DNA of 64,000 nucleotides from the NCBI RefSeq assembly GCF_032362555.1, contig NC_083506.1:6743501-6807500 (forward strand). Reading direction: 5' to 3'. Both the position numbers and the translations under genes were made by a program. Of this stretch, positions 23,985-34,479 are shown one piece after another. Within the stretch, counting starts at the first letter, position 1. Each line of letters opens with the position of its first letter. The notes under the pieces are model-generated. The model was not told the origin of the DNA and ran no database searches. It saw nothing but the letters and a program-made list of their open reading frames with translations. Source of the DNA: Amyelois transitella. Its lineage: Eukaryota; Arthropoda; Insecta; Lepidoptera; Pyralidae.

Positions 23985-24535
23985 GGCCTTACCACTCCAG
24001 GGTAAGCAGGCTAATGCATCTCCAGAGCAGTGGCGAGTCCCATCGGTCTGTGAGGGCACCCAGAATGCTGTTGGTACTACCGCGTAATCGCCTCATAATT
24101 GAGGCACAGCGCGCGCAAATAATAGCCGTGAAGCCTGGCATATTTGATGCCACGAACATGGCAGTCGCATCAGAATCCTGTATGCGTTGTTGTATTGCAC
24201 GCGCAGGTCCCCGTATGCCCGCTGCGTGAAGATAAACCATAAGCAACATGTATAAGTCCAGCTTGGCGCAGGTGTTCGATGCTGATCCCGTCATGTCCCG
24301 GGGACTTTCCCCTCACCATACCATTAATGCCCTCATTTGAACAGCAGTAAGCGTTACATTACGATTTGTGCTGCCAGTCTCAGAATCGGACACCTGCTGC
24401 ACAGACCCTAACGGAGATCTTACATTAAATTGACTCCTGAAAGCATCTGCAATGTCACTAGGCCCTCAAATCCCGTTTACACTGACAAGAAGGCCCGGTC
24501 TGTGATTTAGATTATTAGCCGTTTTCCAGAACTGA
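23985..24535 (-). pseudogene. Non-LTR retrotransposon reverse-transcriptase fragment
   Basis: Read on the minus strand, about 24300-24420 encodes a broken RT segment with the recognisable SPGHDGISIEHLRQAG motif. From there to about 23990 the frame jumps to a C-terminal block (around RRLRGSTNSILGALTDRWDS) that in such elements lies hundreds of residues further on. The copy is thus internally deleted as well as mutated. The clade is probably jockey/CR1-like; this is a judgement from motif wording only. Confidence 0.55.
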
Positions 24536-25139
24536 TGTAACTTTTTGTATAAATAATAAAAGTTTATTTATTTATTTTCTCCACAATAAACAAAGTATTA
24601 ACCTAGTTACAGTAAATAATTCAAAACATGTAGGAGTGGAGACTGGTGCCCGTGCTAGGCTCCGAAGATCCTGTGTTACGGGTCACCAGGTCTCAAATGG
24701 TGGACAAATGGTCAAATGGTGGACAGCAATGATTTTGATTTGGTTTTCATTGTCCTGACACCATTTCAGTTTCGATTTAAACACTCTCCTGAGGTTACAT
24801 TTCTTTATACATTACCTGACGGTGGTTTGCCTTGAAGCACACACTTCCGAAAACACAGCCGAGCCTTGATCATCATCCCTTAAGCATCCGGAATATGTCT
24901 GTTCCACCCTGTCACCTTGCCCCGATTCCGTTTTCTATTTACACTATTACAGCACTCCGCGGCCAATACAATAATGAGAATAAGAATGTATGTTAATACT
25001 GTTGAAAAGAGCAGACATTTAAAAATTTTCAAATATTTTTTTATCTACTTGGGTATATCTAGGAAACACATTTTATAAACGATTAGAAACAGATCCATTG
25101 ACAGAAATAAAATACATTCTAGATTTTTACTGATATTAC
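24536..25139. other. Intergenic sequence downstream of SF3B6
   Basis: No gene is seen. A moderately GC-rich part (about 24630-24960), with 'gtgacgggtcaccaggtctc'-type wording, looks like an old repeat of unknown class. The rest is AT-rich. The AATAAA overlapping the SF3B6 stop (minus strand, 25140-25145) may be its poly(A) signal. Confidence 0.35.
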
Positions 25140-25140
25140 T

Positions 25141-26544
25141 TTATTTACGAAGATCTTCACTTGATATACCATATTTCTTTTTAAGTGTATCTAATTCTTC
25201 TTGTTTCTTTTCAATATCCATACCTTTGAAAGCTTTGTTAGATCTGTAGTATAAAACAACTAGATACCTATTACAAACATTAAAACCGGACAAGTGATCA
25301 CATGCATTTTTTGCATCAAAGATATCTTCATAGACAACAAATGCTGTTCCTCTTGTTTCTGGCGTGTTTCCACTGAAAAGAAACATTTCATACATTATAC
25401 AACATTTAAAATTATTTTTAGCTATATACATGCATACATAAAACACGCCTTTTGCCTGCCCATCTGGGAAAGAGGCGTGATATTTTGTATGCCCTGCCTA
25501 CCCCTCCAGGGAAAGAGGCATGATTTTATGTATGTATACAAATACAACAATGTATTGCTCAATTGGTAAACAACGAAAGCCAAATATTGTCATTTCTTTT
25601 GGTTCTGCCCCATACATCAAGTTTAATATCAATAGATGTCAAGTGGGACCTAGAGGTAAATCACTCTTCCTATAGGAATTTTAAATGTCTAGATCCAGTA
25701 GTTTGGGTTGTGCATTTATATGTCAGTCAGTGTCATCATTTATATACATAGATTGATACTTACACTCTAATTTGCCTGATTGCACCATATTTTCCAAAGA
25801 TGTCATACATTTCTTCAGCTGATATTTTGTAAGGTAAATTTCTAATATACAAAATTCTGTTTACTTCTGGAGGTAATCGTACCTAAAACAATAACAAAAT
25901 AAAATAAGAACTTCCTTCTTCCTCTTCGCTTTAGTCCCAGTTGCATCCTCACCACTCTGGAGAGGAGCCCTGGGTAAACCCTTGACCTGGATCCTGCTTT
26001 TTACATGAAGCGATTCCCATCTTACCTCCGCAACCATTGAAGGTAAACCTAACCCATTTTGGATCGATCCCCGTTACACATCCAGTTGCCTGCATGTGTA
26101 GGTTTTCTCATGATGTTTTCGGTCATGGTAAGAGCATCAGTTAGCATTCAAACTAATTTACACAATTTGGAAAATGTTCCTATGTACCTATGAATATTTT
26201 CGAAATTTTTGGCAGTTTTTACAGTCGCCAACCTCTTCTTATACTATTAAAAACCTCACGGTCATACTTTAAAGTTTGAAGAAGCTCAGGAAGGTATAAA
26301 GAAATATATACGGTACGATTTACGCATACTGAGTAAGCCTCTAAGTAAGTACCTACTTATATAGATAAACATCCAAGACCCAATCAGGAAAAGTTCTTTT
26401 CTCATCATGCCCTGGCCGGGATTCGAACCCGGGACCTCCGGTGTCACAGACAAGCGTACTACCGCTGCGCCACAGAGGCTGTCGAAATAAAAGTCGTACG
26501 GAAAATATACTTACATTTGCACGCCGCTGTAAAGCCAAAGCCAT
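25141..26544 (-). CDS. SF3B6: Splicing factor 3B subunit 6 (SF3B14/p14)
   Basis: Small RRM protein of the SF3b part of U2 snRNP. It contacts the branch-point adenosine and binds SF3B1 in the nucleus. Exons in transcript order: 26544-26515, 25882-25764, 25372-25141, with GTAAGT donors after exons 1 and 2 and matching phases, giving 126 aa (human p14 is 125). The RRM spans about residues 18-93: RNP2 is ILYIRNL and RNP1 is RGTAFVVY, both intact, followed by the strongly conserved [20 protein letters not shown] stretch and a basic C-terminal tail. Only the first ten residues differ much from other animals. Intron 1 carries a tRNA-type SINE 32 bases from the donor, and intron 2 has LINE tail copies. 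Very sure of identity. Confidence 0.97.
25450..25540 (+). repeat. Two tandem remnants of the RTE-like LINE 3' tail
   Basis: In SF3B6 intron 2, 'tgcccatctgggaaagaggc' with GTGATATTTTGTATG is followed by 'cctacccctccagggaaaga' with GGCATGATTTTATGTATG. Both match the end of the LINE at 39669-39722. Side-by-side tails suggest two 5'-truncated insertions or a duplication. Confidence 0.6.
25925..26165 (-). repeat. Old SINE-type repeat in SF3B6 intron 1
   Basis: The plus strand reads 'gcatcctcaccactctggag', 'cttacctccgcaaccattga' and 'ccagttgcctgcatgtgtag', the reverse-complement layout of the 10690-11030 family. It is non-coding. Confidence 0.5.
26351..26483 (-). repeat. tRNA-derived SINE, copy 1 (SF3B6 intron 1)
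   Basis: The reverse strand starts AGCCTCTGTGGCGCAGCGG (A box) and has a perfect B box GGTTCGAATCC within CCCGG/CCGGG T-stem arms. A tRNA-unrelated body (GCATGATGAGAAAAG, TTGGGTCTTGGATG) follows. The same unit is at 56000-56230 in the tgo gene. The acceptor stem is mispaired, so it is not a functional tRNA. Confidence 0.8.
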
Positions 26545-27454
26545 TACGGAATCAAAAACTGTTACACCCGAATAAAGGAATAGGCAAGGCCTTAGTACAA
26601 TAAATTACAAGTTGATGTTCTTTTTAGTTTTGTAATAATCAACCAGTTAAGCCACGTAAAGTATAAAATATGCGAAGCGACCATACAAATAGGTACAATA
26701 CAAGGCTTTTACCAAAACAAAAAGCCAAAGTAGGGATAGCGATCTGATATCGGTTAATTTTTTAAGTCGATATGCAGTACTGAATCGATTTTTAGGCTAA
26801 CTTGACTTTGACATTGATAACCCGACTGAGCACTGATAATAGATGTGTTCGTTAGAATAGAATAGAATAGAATAGATTTATTTTCAAAATTGGATACAAG
26901 GTATCACTTATTGACGTCACATAACTTAAATCTAATTATAACTACTATTAATTACGTTATTATTAGGTAGCAAAATAAATATTACTAATATTTTTTATTT
27001 ATTTATTTATTCAAATATATTTAAATAATAGTAATTAAAATTTTAATAACTGATATATTAGTAAGGAAATATTGTTTATTATATATGAGAACAGCGCTAT
27101 CTATCATAAGCTTGCGTAAACTAATTACTATGATTTTAATGGCGTCTTTTAAACCGGAGGCGTCTATGAAATGATTTATATGGATAATACATTGATGTCT
27201 CTATCCCATCCTAAACTGAAATAATAATATGTAAAAGTCACAACTCACTTAGGTTATGCGGCATAACTTATGCCGTTATGTCGCTATTAGACTTAGGTTA
27301 TGCCGATATAACACTGTTTAAGTCTTATAACGGAAAGTGGAATAAGAGTTAGACAGTTAGATTCTGAACTCTGACTGTAAGACCGGGCTCGACAACTCTG
27401 ATTATCGAATAGTGTAACAAGAGGGGTCTTATTAAAACCTATCCCTATAAAACT
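26545..27454. other. Region between the SF3B6 start and the BEL element
   Basis: No coding sequence. 26854-26945 is the reverse-complement partner of the (TTCTA)n SINE end at 8036-8158, with its (GAATA)n tail at 26857-26875. The first few hundred bases should contain the SF3B6 promoter, but no clear TATA or initiator can be singled out. Confidence 0.5.
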
Positions 27455-28872
27455 TGTTAGCGACACATTAAATTTAACATAGCGCACACTCATTAAAACA
27501 TTGTCATATTGTAGCACACTCATTAAGTATTGTATTGTATAGAACAAAAGAAGCGAGATCAAACAATACCCCCACTACGACGGTCAATTGCATTAGATAG
27601 TACACTAGAAAGCGAATGAGCACTTTAGAGGCATATTTTAGATATTGTTATTATTATTTATGAAACCTTATTGATAAACGATAACGCAGACCGTCATAGA
27701 TAAGTGATAACGCTATTTTCATAAAAGTCAAGGACACAAGGTCAATAATTGGATTCTGTTTTTTGATGTCAACAAATGTAAGTAAATTTCTCGAAAAGTA
27801 TATTGTTTATAGAAACGAAAGTATTGTAATAAGAAAGTATGATATATGTATTTTTGTATAACTTAGAATTTATTAGAATCTTATATTGTATATTCGAGAA
27901 ATATTTAAAAGTTGACAGGAAATTTTGATGAAAGCATAGGTTGAAGACAAACTTTTGTTAAAATCTCTTTGAGAAAGAATTGTGATATTTGTAAATTATT
28001 TTATATGATGAGAATTTTTGTTACTTTATTTGGAAAATGGAAATTGCTATGTTTTATTCATGTAAAATTGAGAAAAGTAAATAAATATCACCTAAGCGAA
28101 GCTATGCACAACACCAGAAATCGTCACGAAATTTGAGGTTCGCGTTAAGGTATTACTCCGACTTACAATAGTAAAATCGGCGGCAGAGGGCGTCGTAGTG
28201 CAATTGTTCCAGTTTAAAGTGAAAAATCAAGAAAAAGAAGACCCCAAGAAAGAAAAAGTCCTCAAGGAAGAAAAAGTCTTCAAGAAATTAAGTCGGAATA
28301 ATACCTCTTAGTGTAATAGTTTAATAGTGTTAGGAAATTAGTATAAGGTGTTGTGCGTGGTTAGTGGACGGACAAATTGTGTGTATTGTTTTCGTTTTTT
28401 AATTCTTCAATTAGTTTAGTGGTTTCTAATAAGACTTGAACATAGTGAGTAGGTATTCCAATTAGTGATAGTGCTATTGGATTTCAGTGACTGAACCTTT
28501 AAACCGTGAGTAATTCAGACTTTATTAAGTGACATAGACTTTAATTAGAGAGAGAGACTCGATATTTAGTGATCATATAGTGAATAGACACTCAGTGAGT
28601 AAGGTCAATGACCCCACGTATAGTAAATTATTGACAATCCAGTGAAATTAGACATAGGCTTTTGGAAGAGGTTGATGACCCTTTTTCTACACAACCTACC
28701 ATCCGAGGATTCTTTGTTGGCCTCACTGCCGCGTCCGCAGCCGTTGACGTCTCATACCAGCGGGGGGGGCGGACTTCTACTGGAGCGGAATTCGGGACTC
28801 CCTATAAGTGAAGGGGAGGCTAGGGGAGGCAGGTACCTAGTCAGGGTTATACTGTCACCTCGACCCGCAACA
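27455..28872 (+). repeat. BEL/Pao 5' LTR
   Basis: It starts TGTTAGCGACACATT and ends CGACCCGCAACA. It is long (1,418 bp) and should hold the promoter and poly(A) site of the element. A candidate AATAAA is near 28080. A G8 run lies at 28761-28768. The partner is 34480-35897. Confidence 0.97.
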
Positions 28873-28878
28873 AAGGCG

Positions 28879-28896
28879 TGGTCCTTCGAGCCGGAT
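28879..28896 (+). other. Primer-binding site of the BEL/Pao element
   Basis: TGGTCCTTCGAGCCGGAT begins six bases after the 5' LTR. Its first three bases are complementary to a tRNA CCA end, as in LTR elements generally. I cannot assign the primer tRNA without a tRNA set from this species. Confidence 0.7.
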
Positions 28897-28913
28897 CTTC
28901 AATACCTTTCAAA

Positions 28914-31900
28914 ATGCCAGTAACGAGAAGCCAGAAAGGCAAAATGGAACCATTACGTCCACCTACTACAACAAGTGAGGAAACAGGCACAACACATAGA
29001 ACTCCTACAAGTCGAGGAGCTACAAGTGGAACTGAGGACTCCACAAACACAAGCATGCAAACTGGAACGCGAGAACAAGCACTACCGGGAAGCACGATGA
29101 CATTAGTTCCAATGGAACCGAGAGATAGCGAGCCTACGCAGACAACGCGCTCCCCATCTAGGAGCAAGAGAGCAGGAACAAGCAAGTCAGTGAAAACAAG
29201 AAGGAAACTTCAATTGGAAAAAGAAATTGCGGAACTCAAATTGGAACAAATAAAAGCAGAAACCGCGAAAAGGGAAGCAGAGGCGAAACTTCTTGAGGAA
29301 GAATCTGATTCCGACCTAGAGGAACCAGAGGACAGGGCGGATCGTGTACGAAGTTGGATGGCTGGCACACAAGACAACGCGTCATGTATGGAAGTTCCAT
29401 TCAACAGAAATGAAGATCTACCAATGAACAACCTCGCTTCAGCTATAGCAGCGGCATTCGAAAAAGCTACTTCGAAACACAAACCGTTGCCACCGAAGTA
29501 CATGTTTGAGTTACCAACATTTAATGGAGATAGTGCAGAATGGCTAGCTTTCCTAACAGTATACACCGAAACATCTACCATGTTTTCGGCAGTTCAGAAT
29601 ATGGCTCGACTAAGAAAAAGCATCGTGGGACAAGCAAGAGAAGCAGTGAAAAATATATTGTATTCGGATTCTCAACCCAATGACGTCATGGAAGCATTAA
29701 GGAGAAGATTCGGTAGAGCGGACTTATTAGTCACAGCCGAATTAGATAAATTAAGGGCGCTTCCTCGTGTTAGTGAAAATGTACAAGAACTTAGTGCATT
29801 CTCATGTAAAGTCAACAACAGTGTGACAAGTATCAAAGGGTTAAAGAAAAACAAGTACCTACACTCACCGGAAATAGTGAAACAAATCACAGAAAAATTA
29901 CCAGCGTTTATTCAATTTAGATGGTGCGATTATATCGCACAATACGACGAAGATGAACCTGATCTCGAAATATTAGCCAACTTCCTGAACAAAGAAGCCG
30001 ATAGAAGTGTTGTGCTGCTATCAAACGAAAAGAAGAAAGTGATACAACCAAAGAGGCAGTCAGCACACGTAGCAGTTGAACAACCCATGAGAAGGGGAAT
30101 TCAATGTATTCAATGCAAAGGAGATCACTATTTTTCGGAATGCAAAGAATTGAAAAACGCAAGTATCGACGAAAGGTGGGAAATGGTAAAAAAGTTAAAA
30201 GTTTGCTTCAATTGCCTAAGAGGACGACATCGAAAAGATGATTGCAGGTCTAGACCCTGCCGACAATGTAAGAGATTACACCATGCGCTTCTTCATAAGG
30301 AATATAAGAAAGAAAACAGTACATATGAAAAGAAGAAAGAAGAAGCTGGTGTTACTGGAACTGTCAACACTTTGAAAACACCACAAGCGCTATTGAAAAT
30401 AATGCCCGTACTGCTATACGGGCCAACGAAATCTGTGAAAGTATTAGCACTTCTGGATGAAGGTTCGACAGTCACATTGCTGGACGAAGCTACAGCAAAA
30501 GAAATAGGAGCAACAGGACCGAAAGAAATCCTTGCTCTAGAAACAGTTGGTGGAAATACGATAAGAAACACGGATTCTGAAAGAATCAATTTGAAGATTA
30601 AAGGCGTCCACCAACGGAAGAAAATGAACATAAATAACGTGAGAACAATTAAAGAAATCCAGTTGTCACCGCAAACAGTGGATAGGGCGAGATTGGAAGC
30701 CTGTCCACACCTGAAGCCTCTTATCGACAAAATATGTTACGAAGACATGCCTCCGAAAATGTTAATAGGTCAGGACAATTGGGAACTGATCGTATCGAGA
30801 CACACTAGGAAACGCAAGAAGGACGAACCCGTTGCTTCATTCACGAAGCTGGGATGGGTATTACATGGTTGCGATGGTGGGATAACGAAACAAGTACAGT
30901 TTATGAGATGTGCGCATCTGAAAAGTCAAGACGACAATTTGGATGCCATAATTAAAGAACACTTCGCAATAGAAGCACTAGGTGTCACTGAAAGGAAGCC
31001 ATCGTCTGACATTGAAGAGAGAGCAACAAAGAAATTGGAAGAAGTCGTGCGAAAAGTTGCTGTCGATAAATACGAAGCGGGATTAATCTGGAAAGCGGAA
31101 GACGAAACTCTTCCAGACAATCGATCAACTGCGGAAAGCAGAATGAGAAACTTAGAGAAAAAGTTGGATAAAGATCCTGAACTGAAAGCCGACTATGAGA
31201 AACAGATACAACATTTATTGGATTCAGACTACGCAGAAGAAGCTCCGAAACATAGTACATCCACGAGATTGTGGTACTTACCGCACTTCGCCGTCACTCA
31301 CCCAACGAAAAAGAAAAAAAGGATAGTATTTGATGCAGCAGCAAGATCCAATGGGAAGTGTCTGAACGACGCGCTCTTATCTGGACCGGATCTGCTACAA
31401 TCGTTATGGGGTGTGTTAATACGCTTTCGTCAAGGTCCTATAGCAGTCGTAGCTGACATTAAAGAGATGTTCCTGCAAATCCTCATGAGAGAAGACGACA
31501 GAGATAGTTTGCGATTCTTATGGAGAGGAGGCGACAGGACAGGACCAATGAAGGAGTATCGTCTTAAAACTGTGATATTCGGAGCGGCCTCATCACCCAG
31601 TACAGCAATATTTGTGAAAAACAAAAACGCGAAAGACAACGGACAAGGGCACCATGAGGCCATCAAAGCGATAGAAAAGAATCATTACATGGACGATTAT
31701 CTACAAAGTTTTTGGGAAGAGGAACATGCGGTAGAAGTCGCCACGACAGTCGACGAAATACATAAGAAAGCAAGTTTCCATTTAAGAGGATGGGCATCCA
31801 ACCGTCCTAACGTATTGAAAAGGATCAACGGAGACAATAGTCTGGAAAAAGAATTAGGACTTGGTCAGCAAGAAGAGAAAACGCTCGGAATGAAATGGAA

Positions 31901-34355
31901 AGTACAAGAAGACTGCTTTTCATTTCGAGTAGCAATGAGAAACGTACCAAGGGAAATTTTACGAGGAGAAAAGACCCCTACGAAAAGACAAGTGGTCAGC
32001 GCAATCATGTCAACATTTGATCCTTTGGGATTAATAGCTCCAGTTCTTATTCAAGGTAAGAAACTAATGCAGAATATCTGGAGAAGCGGAGTTGGATGGG
32101 ACACCGAAATTTTGGCATCAGAAGAAGACGAATGGCGTAAATACCTACAACATATGAAGACAATAGAAGGGCTCACAATAACACGATGCATCTCTCCTCA
32201 CCACACCGAGGGAGAGCTACACGTCTTCACGGATGCAAGCGAAACGTCCTATGCAGCCTCAGCATATTGGAAAACGATGGAAGAAGATACGAAAACCTCG
32301 TTGATCGCAGCAAAGAACAGGGTAACTCCTCTAAAACCGATATCCGTTCCAAGACTGGAACTTCAAGCAGCATTGTTAGGTTGCAGACTAGCACGCGCAA
32401 TTGAAAAAGAAATGGATCTGACGGTAGTGAAAAAGACCTTTTGGACAGACTCAACGACGGTTCTTTCATGGATCAAATCAGACCCGAGGACATTTAAGAC
32501 GTTCGTGGCACATCGCTTGGCCGAAATCGAAGAACTTTCGAAACCACAAGATTGGAGATGGGTACCGACAAACCAAAACCCGGCTGACGATGCAACCAGG
32601 GATGTGCCCGAAAACTTCAACGAAAGACACAGATGGTTTGAAGGGCCTGAATTCTTAAAACAATCTGAGGAACATTGGCCGAAGCCGAAAGAAATCAAGA
32701 GAGAACCGCACGAAGAGGACAAGAAGATTGAAAAAGTAGCAACAACGAGACAGAAAGAGTTTTCTACGCCAGATCCGAAAAGATTTTCAAGTTGGAATAG
32801 ACTCCTAAGGTCCACGGCAAGAGTGGTTCAATTCATCGAGATATTAAGAAATAATAAGCATGAAAAAGAGAAAGTCAACGCGACTAAGAAAGATGAACCA
32901 TGGAGGAAGAACAGGAAAAGGAAGAAGACTCCAATTGTTCTAAAAAAGATTTCAAAAGAGCAACAAAAACTCTTTATTCCGTTGGAAACGCATCAATTAG
33001 CGAAAGCAGAGGCACTATTGATGCGACGAAGTCAAGACGAAAGTTTCAAAGCCGAAATAGCTACGTTGAGAAAAGGTCAACATTTAACGAAAAGTCAGAA
33101 GCTGCATAATTTAGATATAGTCGAAATCGACGGAATACTTCGATTGAAAGGAAGAATTAACGCCGTCGAAGGAACACAACAAGAGAAAAACCCGATAGTA
33201 TTAGATAAACGGGATTGGATAACGCGACTGCTTATCCAACATTACCACAATGTGTTCCATCACGGAAACCACGCTACTGTCATCAACGAATTAAGACAAA
33301 GATACTGGATCGTGGGAATAAGAGCAGCAGTACGATCAATCGCGCACCTCTGTCAATGGTGCAAAGTAAGAAAGTCCATGCCGACGACTATACCGATGGG
33401 AGATCTGCCTCCAGAAAGACTGTCTCACAACAGTCACCCGTTCACTTGCACAGCTGTAGATTACTTCGGACCGATGACCATTACCATTGGGAGAAGACAT
33501 GAAAAACGATGGGGCGCACTGTTCACCTGTCTCACAACCAGAGCAGTGCACGTAGAGTTGGCTACATCGCTGTCAACCGACTCCATGATCATGGCCCTGA
33601 GAAGATTCGCCGCGAGAAGAGGTATGCCAAAAGTAATCTATAGTGACAATGGTACTAATTTTGTGGGTGCCAACAGAGAATTGAAAGAAGCTGTAGAAGC
33701 ATTGAAGAAAGAAGAGGTAGAGGCAGCCGCGGACAACATTGGCGTCAGGTGGAAATTCATACCGCCTGGTGCTCCGAACATGGGAGGAGCGTGGGAGAGA
33801 CTGGTACGGTCCGTTAAGACTTCGCTGACGGCCGTGCTCAAAGAGAAGAATCCTTCAGAAGAGACGCTACACACTCTTCTGCTTGAGGTCGAGCACATTA
33901 TCAATTCTCGACCTCTCACCGAACTGGAAGACTACACCAATCCAGAGTCACTCACGCCCAACCACTTCCTCATTGGGCGATCCTGCGGCGCGCCTAGGCT
34001 GGGCGCGTTCTCCGATTCCGATCTTGTCGGAAAACCTTCGTGGAAGACTTCGCAGCGGCTAGCGGACCACTTCTGGTCTCGCTGGCTGAAAGAATATCTT
34101 CCTGGCTTGCTGCCACGGAGGAACGTCGGCCAGCCAACCCGAGACATCCGATGTGGGGACATCGTAGCAGTCCTGGATCCTGCCTTACCGCGAGGCACGT
34201 GGCCTCGCGGGAGGGTAGTGCGCACGCTGCCGGGCCCCGACGACCGGACCAGAGTCGTTGATGTGGCTACCGGTGGTGGCATTCTGCGACGGCCAGCTTC
34301 GAAGCTAGTGGTGATAGTGCCAGTGAATAGTGAAAACAAAGCAGAGCAAAAGTGA
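28914..34355 (+). CDS. BEL/Pao Gag-Pol polyprotein
   Basis: One uninterrupted frame of 1,813 residues, starting at the first ATG after the primer-binding site (MPVTRSQKG...). In order: a coiled-coil, charged gag N-terminus (about 95-150); DUF1759-type gag (about 200-370); Cys/His knuckles (about 396-455, including CFNCLRGRHRKDDC); aspartic protease with ALLDEGST at about 513; reverse transcriptase about 780-1010 with RIVFDAAAR and the YMDD box at about 925; RNase H from about 1105 (FTDAS); integrase with an HHCC-type zinc finger about 1440-1485 and D-D-E core at about 1514 (VDYFGP), 1576 (SDNGTNF) and 1627 (WERLVR); and a C-terminal DUF5641-type domain. It makes capsid, processes itself, copies RNA to DNA and inserts it. 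All catalytic motifs look present, so activity is plausible but unproven. Confidence 0.96.
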   Translation: MPVTRSQKGKMEPLRPPTTTSEETGTTHRTPTSRGATSGTEDSTNTSMQTGTREQALPGSTMTLVPMEPRDSEPTQTTRSPSRSKRAGTSKSVKTRRKLQLEKEIAELKLEQIKAETAKREAEAKLLEEESDSDLEEPEDRADRVRSWMAGTQDNASCMEVPFNRNEDLPMNNLASAIAAAFEKATSKHKPLPPKYMFELPTFNGDSAEWLAFLTVYTETSTMFSAVQNMARLRKSIVGQAREAVKNILYSDSQPNDVMEALRRRFGRADLLVTAELDKLRALPRVSENVQELSAFSCKVNNSVTSIKGLKKNKYLHSPEIVKQITEKLPAFIQFRWCDYIAQYDEDEPDLEILANFLNKEADRSVVLLSNEKKKVIQPKRQSAHVAVEQPMRRGIQCIQCKGDHYFSECKELKNASIDERWEMVKKLKVCFNCLRGRHRKDDCRSRPCRQCKRLHHALLHKEYKKENSTYEKKKEEAGVTGTVNTLKTPQALLKIMPVLLYGPTKSVKVLALLDEGSTVTLLDEATAKEIGATGPKEILALETVGGNTIRNTDSERINLKIKGVHQRKKMNINNVRTIKEIQLSPQTVDRARLEACPHLKPLIDKICYEDMPPKMLIGQDNWELIVSRHTRKRKKDEPVASFTKLGWVLHGCDGGITKQVQFMRCAHLKSQDDNLDAIIKEHFAIEALGVTERKPSSDIEERATKKLEEVVRKVAVDKYEAGLIWKAEDETLPDNRSTAESRMRNLEKKLDKDPELKADYEKQIQHLLDSDYAEEAPKHSTSTRLWYLPHFAVTHPTKKKKRIVFDAAARSNGKCLNDALLSGPDLLQSLWGVLIRFRQGPIAVVADIKEMFLQILMREDDRDSLRFLWRGGDRTGPMKEYRLKTVIFGAASSPSTAIFVKNKNAKDNGQGHHEAIKAIEKNHYMDDYLQSFWEEEHAVEVATTVDEIHKKASFHLRGWASNRPNVLKRINGDNSLEKELGLGQQEEKTLGMKWKVQEDCFSFRVAMRNVPREILRGEKTPTKRQVVSAIMSTFDPLGLIAPVLIQGKKLMQNIWRSGVGWDTEILASEEDEWRKYLQHMKTIEGLTITRCISPHHTEGELHVFTDASETSYAASAYWKTMEEDTKTSLIAAKNRVTPLKPISVPRLELQAALLGCRLARAIEKEMDLTVVKKTFWTDSTTVLSWIKSDPRTFKTFVAHRLAEIEELSKPQDWRWVPTNQNPADDATRDVPENFNERHRWFEGPEFLKQSEEHWPKPKEIKREPHEEDKKIEKVATTRQKEFSTPDPKRFSSWNRLLRSTARVVQFIEILRNNKHEKEKVNATKKDEPWRKNRKRKKTPIVLKKISKEQQKLFIPLETHQLAKAEALLMRRSQDESFKAEIATLRKGQHLTKSQKLHNLDIVEIDGILRLKGRINAVEGTQQEKNPIVLDKRDWITRLLIQHYHNVFHHGNHATVINELRQRYWIVGIRAAVRSIAHLCQWCKVRKSMPTTIPMGDLPPERLSHNSHPFTCTAVDYFGPMTITIGRRHEKRWGALFTCLTTRAVHVELATSLSTDSMIMALRRFAARRGMPKVIYSDNGTNFVGANRELKEAVEALKKEEVEAAADNIGVRWKFIPPGAPNMGGAWERLVRSVKTSLTAVLKEKNPSEETLHTLLLEVEHIINSRPLTELEDYTNPESLTPNHFLIGRSCGAPRLGAFSDSDLVGKPSWKTSQRLADHFWSRWLKEYLPGLLPRRNVGQPTRDIRCGDIVAVLDPALPRGTWPRGRVVRTLPGPDDRTRVVDVATGGGILRRPASKLVVIVPVNSENKAEQK

Positions 34356-34468
34356 AATTTAGTGAAAGTAAAAGTGAAATAAAAGTGCATGGACATTATA
34401 GCAAAGATGTAATAGCATAAGTAGAATAAGAAACGTTTGATGTCGCTTCAAGAGTTTGTGCGCAGCAC

Positions 34469-34478
34469 GAGGGAGAGT
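34469..34478 (+). other. Polypurine tract of the BEL/Pao element
   Basis: GAGGGAGAG lies directly before the 3' LTR, the expected place for plus-strand DNA priming. It is short, and the boundary is set by the LTR start at 34480. Confidence 0.65.
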
Positions 34479-34479
34479 T

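Noticed and set aside
26405-26480. tRNA gene on the minus strand (also 56000-56075 on the plus strand)
   Set aside because: A and B boxes and T-arm are good, but the acceptor and anticodon stems do not pair, and the same head plus body occurs twice in introns. These are tRNA-derived SINEs.
28878-28913. Upstream start of the BEL/Pao frame at a GTG
   Set aside because: This segment overlaps the primer-binding site and lacks an ATG. The first ATG at 28914 is the sensible start.
29210-34396. Many long minus-strand frames antisense to Gag-Pol
   Set aside because: They lack recognisable domains and mirror the codon pattern of the plus-strand frame.
34356-34479. An env gene in the BEL/Pao element
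   Set aside because: Only 124 bases lie between the pol stop and the 3' LTR, too short for an envelope frame.
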